Part shown: positions 59,993-64,000 of the stretch, piece by piece
How the letters are laid out: the number at the start of each line of letters is the position of its first letter
Position numbering within the stretch: position 1 is the stretch's first letter
Source: Haematococcus lacustris
Taxonomy: Eukaryota > Chlorophyta > Chlorophyceae > Chlamydomonadales > Haematococcaceae
Direction of reading: 5' to 3'
DNA length: 64,000 bases
NCBI GenBank assembly: GCA_030144725.1
Contig: JASKMD010000019.1
Span: 183,596-247,595, forward strand
The notes under the pieces: model-generated
Told to the model about the DNA's origin: nothing
Databases searched by the model: none
The model's input: only the letters and a program-made list of their open reading frames with translations
Made by a program: the position numbers and the translations under genes

Positions 59993-62900
59993 ATGAAGGG
60001 CAAGAAGCGCAAGGGCGCGAAAGAGCCCAAACAGCCCAACCCCAAGCAGCCTAAGCCAAAGCCCAAGCGCAAGCCTGACGACCTCGGCTGGGTAGGCCCC
60101 GAATCGCCACAAGGGAGGGCGCTTAAGGAGAGACTGAAGGAGGCGGCCAACTCGAGGATTCAGGTCGTCAAGTGCTATCTGAAGGGCTTCATCAGGTGGG
60201 TAGCTTCATCCGCATCCGGGTCCTCCTCCGCCGCATCTGGGTCCTCCTCCGCACCGCATCTGAACTGGGTCCCGGGACACCTAACACTTAACACTGGGTC
60301 CCGGGATAGCAATGCGAATGTTATAATAGCGAATGATAGCGCGCGTGTGTGGATTGCTTCGCAGGGGCCGTAACAACGTCAAAAACAAGATTGTGGCTCA
60401 CCTCAGGCTGAGGATGGGCATTCATCACAAGCAGCGTAAACTTACGTCCCTTGCGGTCCTGGTGCTGCTGGCCAAATGCATGGTGGGGCCTCCTACCCCC
60501 GGCTTCCATCCTGCCCCCCCCCCTCCCTCAGTGCAGCCACCTCCAGCCCAGGGTGCAGCCCCCCTGGGCCCTCTCCCTGGCAGCCTTGCAGCAGGCCCAG
60601 CAGCAGGCCCAGCCCAACCTGCCTGGCAGCCCAAGCTGCAGGAGCGCAGCAGCAGCAGGCTGGCCAGCAGGCGCCCCCTCCCCCCTGCCCCAGTCCCTCC
60701 CCAACCCCTCCACATCCAGGACCCACTGGCAGCCCACAACGTCAAGGAATGGACTGAGGAGTTCGCCAAACCCAGCGAGCTGTCAGGCTGGAAGCAAATT
60801 ATGCGCGGCCCAGCACACCGGCAGAACCTGCGCCCCATCCCCAAGGCCTTCTTTGCTGACCCAGACAACGCAGCCATCACAGCAAAGCTGGTGGAGCTTG
60901 ACAAGACAGAACTGTTGGGTGACTCCAACACCATCGGCCACCTTGCCAAGCAAATGGCTGTCAGCACGCAGGAGATGTTCGCCAACCCCGGTAAGAGGTG
61001 TGGCCATTGCAACTCACAACTGTGTCTTATATGCAAAGCAAGGTTATGTCCAAGTATGCTCATATTGTTGCTTGTTATTCCTCATATATGGGCTCATGAT
61101 GTATGTTGAAAGATACATGACGCATGTTGTGATCATGCGTTGCTATGCAGAGCGTTATGTCAAGCTATGGGCCAAGGCTGCCCGCACCAAGTACGGCATC
61201 ACCCTCGAGGTGGCCAAGCTGTTTGTACGTGTGGTGTGCCAGTACGGCCTCAACTACAGCAGCTCCGAGCTGCGTGGCACCCCGTTGGAGAGCCCCGAGT
61301 GGCAAGAGCGCATGGCCTACCACCGGCATGTGCTGACCGGTGTGCTTGAGGATGTGGAGGAGGCAGCAGCCCCATCAGACTCAGAGGAGCCAGAGGACCC
61401 TGATGCGCCGCCAGCAATCACCAAGCTGCCGCTGCACCGGCGGATCCTGTATGCCATCTACGTCAACCGCTGCCTTGAGGAGTGGCAGGACCCCAACCCC
61501 CCAGCACCCCCACCCAAAGGCGAAGGCAAGGGCAAGGGCAGGGGCAAGGGCAAGGGCAAGGGCAAGGGCAAGGGCAAGGGCAAGGACAAGGGCAGGGGCA
61601 AGGGTCCTAGGGTTCCACACTGCCCTCCACCCTTCATCCTCACCCCCATGGCAGGGTCAGGTACTCACTTCATCGAGATAGGTACCAGGGCCTTGCATGG
61701 GGTGTGCAGCCAGCTAGGCCTGACCACAGCCACACTTGAAGCCTTTGAGGCTGAGCATGCTGCCTACAGTCACTGGGACAGAGTGTTCAAAGTAGGCAAG
61801 CTCGCCAACCGGGGGTTTCTGTTTGATAGGCGAATCCTGACTGATGGGGTCAGTGTGTGTGTCCAATACACACGCCCACTGGACTACACCCCCCCAGGCC
61901 CCTCAGGCAGCAGCCCAGCAGCAGACCCCTCTGGCAGCAGCCCAGCAGCAGACCCCTCTGGCCCCTCAGGCAGCAGCCCAGCAGCAGACCCCCCTGGCCC
62001 CTTAGGCAGCAGCCCAGCAGCCGGCACAGCAGCAGACCCCTCTGGCAGCAGCCCAGCGGTCGAAGACCCCTCTGACAGCAGCAGCAACAACAAGCGCACT
62101 CCCTCTGACAGCAGCAGCAGCAACAAGCGCACTCCCTCTGACATAGGCAGCGGCCTGGCTGACGAGCGGGCGTTCCTGTTTGACCCAGCCACTCAGATGG
62201 GCATGGGGTTGGACCCTGGTGCCATCCAGGCAGTCAGCGCAGCTTCAGGGATGTGGGATAAACATGGCCTATTGCAAGGCTTCTACAGGAGCAAGCTGAC
62301 CAGGAGCCAGGTGCAGCATGACAGCGGCCTGATCCAGGCTCGCCGCAACACTCAGCGGTGGAATGACAGCATCAAGCTCGAGCTGCAGCACCTGGCAGCA
62401 GCCACTCCAGCAGGCACCTCCCTGGTGGCCATCCAGAGGCATGTGGCCGTCACCCTGGCCACCTGGGATGCAGTGTGGGGGGAGTTCCTGCATCCCAAGT
62501 GGGCAGAGCAAAGGATGAGGCTGCATGGTGCGCAGGAGACGGTCCTGGAGCGCTACTTCATGAAGGTGAGAGTGCCAAGGGTAGGGGGGGAGGGGTAGGG
62601 CCAGGGGCATGGCATGACCACCACACATGTGACCTGCTAGGTGCCATGTCCCCAGTTCTGCCAAGGATGTCATGCGCTTTGTGTGTGCCTTGTGTGCCAT
62701 GCAGCTGGAGGAGGAGGCGGCCATGATGTCCCAGCAGGAGTGGGGGACCCGCAAGCAGCTGGTGGTGTTCTTTGGCAACGCAAGCATTGGCACGCGGGGG
62801 GGTTGGGGGGCCAAGGCTGTGCTGCAGGCCTGCCGCAAGGTGGTGGAGAGGCCCAACAGCGGCAAGCCAACAGACAGGGTGCAAGGCAGGGTGGTGACGG

Positions 62901-63325
62901 TGGATGAGTTCCGCACCAGCAGGGTCAGCTCAATCCTGAACAGCCCCCAGCCCTGTGAGGAGGAGCTGGACAGCAGCAAGCCCACCAGGCTTGAAGGCTG
63001 GAAGCCCAAGCCAGGCCAGGTGCAGGACCGCTTGTTGCGGTCAGCCTGGAGCAAGCGGTTTGAGGCGCCAGTGCGGGGCCTCATGTGGTGCCCTTACCTG
63101 GCCCAGGCCACCCCTGGGAAGCTGGGCAAATGGGTGGACAGGGACTGCAACGCAGCCCTCAACCTCCAGCGGGCAGGGGAGGCCAAGTGGCGCCCACTGG
63201 AGCTGTGCAGGTGGCAACACCGAGGAAGACTGCCTGCCCAGGGCAAGGAGTACCCAGCACTGGGCTTCAAGAAGCTGCGAGAGCGAGCCCCCAAGGTGCA
63301 AGCCCAGCAGCCAGTAGCACAGTAG
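59993..63325 (+). CDS. Fanzor (eukaryotic TnpB-like RNA-guided nuclease), intact copy A
   Basis: Exons 59993-60195, 60365-60990, 61151-62565 and 62705-63325; phases agree and give 954 residues plus TAG. The start is a Lys-rich MKGKKRKGAKEPKQ, possibly a nuclear-localisation signal. Then come a basic helical part (VKNKIVAHLRLRM), Pro-rich linkers, the conserved middle DSNTIGHLAKQMAVSTQEMF and KAARTKYGITLEVAKLFVRV, a (Gly-Lys)n stretch (about residues 400-430), a Ser/Pro/Ala repeat linker, and the split RuvC domain: I, MGLDPGAIQAVSAASG (Asp about 631); II, VVFFGNASIGTRGGW and VVTVDEFRTSR (Glu about 816); III, WVDRDCNAALNLQRA (Asp 893/895). These three motifs define the TnpB/Fanzor fold. The usual zinc-finger Cys pairs are reduced: one Cys in SPQPCEEEL and one in LMWCPYLA. 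Family members are RNA-guided DNA nucleases carried by transposons. No frame damage seen; activity is unproven. Confidence 0.85.
61517..61600. repeat. (GGCAAG)n coding repeat
   Basis: Hexamer encoding a Gly-Lys run inside exon 3 of the intact Fanzor gene; a basic, flexible linker that may contact nucleic acid. Confidence 0.9.
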
Positions 63326-63876
63326 CATGTGTGCACTAGGCAATGCTGAAGCTGTTGCTTACATCAGAGCATGTGTTCATGCCATCATAGATTACCCAGC
63401 CTTCGCAAGCGGGTTGGGGTAGTGAATCAGGTAGTGGTACCGGATGCTTGCTGCATGCAAACAGTTCGGACAACAGATAACACAGCCCCTGCCTTGTAGT
63501 AATTGTAGGGGATACAACTGTGCTGTAAGAGCACACCAAATTTTGCTAGCCTCAGTGCTGTCATTACCTCACAACATTACAGAAGTGGCACCTGCAGCTA
63601 GCCTCAGTGGCGTCTGTCCTGAAGGTGACCCCAGTTCAGCAGCAACACACACTGGTCTATCATGTGGGTGTGTGGATGAAGTGAGAACAGGGCATCATGG
63701 AGGACTATGTACAGGCCTAAACCCTGGTAGAAATGTTTGACGGAGTAGGAGTGTTGGTGCTGCAAAGCTACACGTTGCGCATGGTAGGATGCATGGGCGC
63801 ACATTCCTTTTATGCTGCATGGAGTGCCCTGTGGGAAGCAATCACAAAGCTCAACGCATGGCTACAGCACGCTCAC
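63326..63876. other. 3' flank of intact Fanzor; candidate guide-RNA region
   Basis: Just after the stop the sequence CACAGTAGCATGTGTGC resembles the same position in copies B (CACAGTATTGTGTGCCCC) and C (CACAGTAGTGTGTGCCCC). In this family the guide RNA usually derives from the 3' end of the gene and its flank. TGTAA at 63524-63528 is a candidate poly(A) signal. No other gene seen. Confidence 0.35.
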
Positions 63877-64000
63877 CAGGCAGGGTAGGCACCGCGCTGC
63901 TGTTGGTCAACGTCTGGTTGGCAGTTGTCCGTCCAATGCCTGTGACATTGGTAGAGGCGACGTCCAGGACTGGGCCACCGCCCGTGGTACTATTCACGGT
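63877..64000 (-). CDS. Partial exon of a Thr/Asn-rich protein at window edge
   Basis: Minus-strand frame open from the window edge to a good donor (CCTG|GTGAGC). It reads STTGGGPVLDVASTNVTGIG and TANQTLTNSSAVPTLP, with four Asn-X-Ser/Thr sites, as in secreted or cell-wall proteins. Too short to identify. Confidence 0.4.

Noticed and set aside
61340..61681. RARARAR basic peptide in an alternative frame
   Set aside because: Out-of-frame reading of the GGCAAG coding repeat in the Fanzor gene.

Overview
This window looks like nuclear DNA of a GC-rich chlorophycean green alga, probably a Haematococcus- or Chlamydomonas-like member of the Chlamydomonadales (inference). The grounds are a plant-type lycopene epsilon-cyclase, very intron-rich genes with GT-AG introns, Ala/Gly/Pro/Gln-rich spacer segments, huge intronic satellites and a repeat load usual in volvocalean algae. 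A 500-base run of N (15312-15811) marks a scaffold gap.

Layout from left to right: 3' part of lycopene epsilon-cyclase (+, 1-2140); a protein kinase (+, 4532-6355); the mu subunit of the AP-4 adaptor (-, 7911 into the gap), with introns full of satellites including about 1.3 kb of pure CCCCT; an unrecognised low-complexity protein (-, 15812-17871); an 11-exon gene with a mitoribosomal mS35/'mitochondrial regulator'-like core (+, 18467-25208); proteasome subunit beta-3 (-, 26644-27395) head to head with an 18-exon SppA-type plastid protease (+, 27844-36034); a small DUF1232 membrane protein (+, 38159-40122, perhaps extended to 41220); a 10-exon multi-pass membrane protein of unknown function (-, 50246-57080); and one exon of a Thr/Asn-rich protein at the right edge (-). 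I rebuilt the exons by hand. For the mS35-like, beta-3, SppA, DUF1232, membrane-protein and Fanzor genes every splice phase agrees and total length divides by three. The kinase and AP-4 mu models each fail only by single bases.

The accessory part (36.4-49.5 kb and 57.9-63.3 kb) is mobile DNA. Four related copies of a Fanzor element (eukaryotic TnpB-type RNA-guided nuclease) are present: one apparently intact four-exon gene (59993-63325, +) with all three RuvC motifs; one long decayed copy (46.1-49.5 kb, -); one internally deleted miniature that keeps the introns and reading frame but lacks most of the nuclease (36541-37371, -); and a short remnant (about 57.95-58.44 kb, -). Between them lies a retrotransposon Gag-like gene fused to a long Gln-rich coiled coil made of 21-residue repeats (42970-45145, -).

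Apart from the mobile elements, the genes are unrelated housekeeping functions (carotenoids, vesicle sorting, mitochondrial translation, proteasome, plastid proteolysis), as expected of a eukaryotic chromosome rather than an operon.
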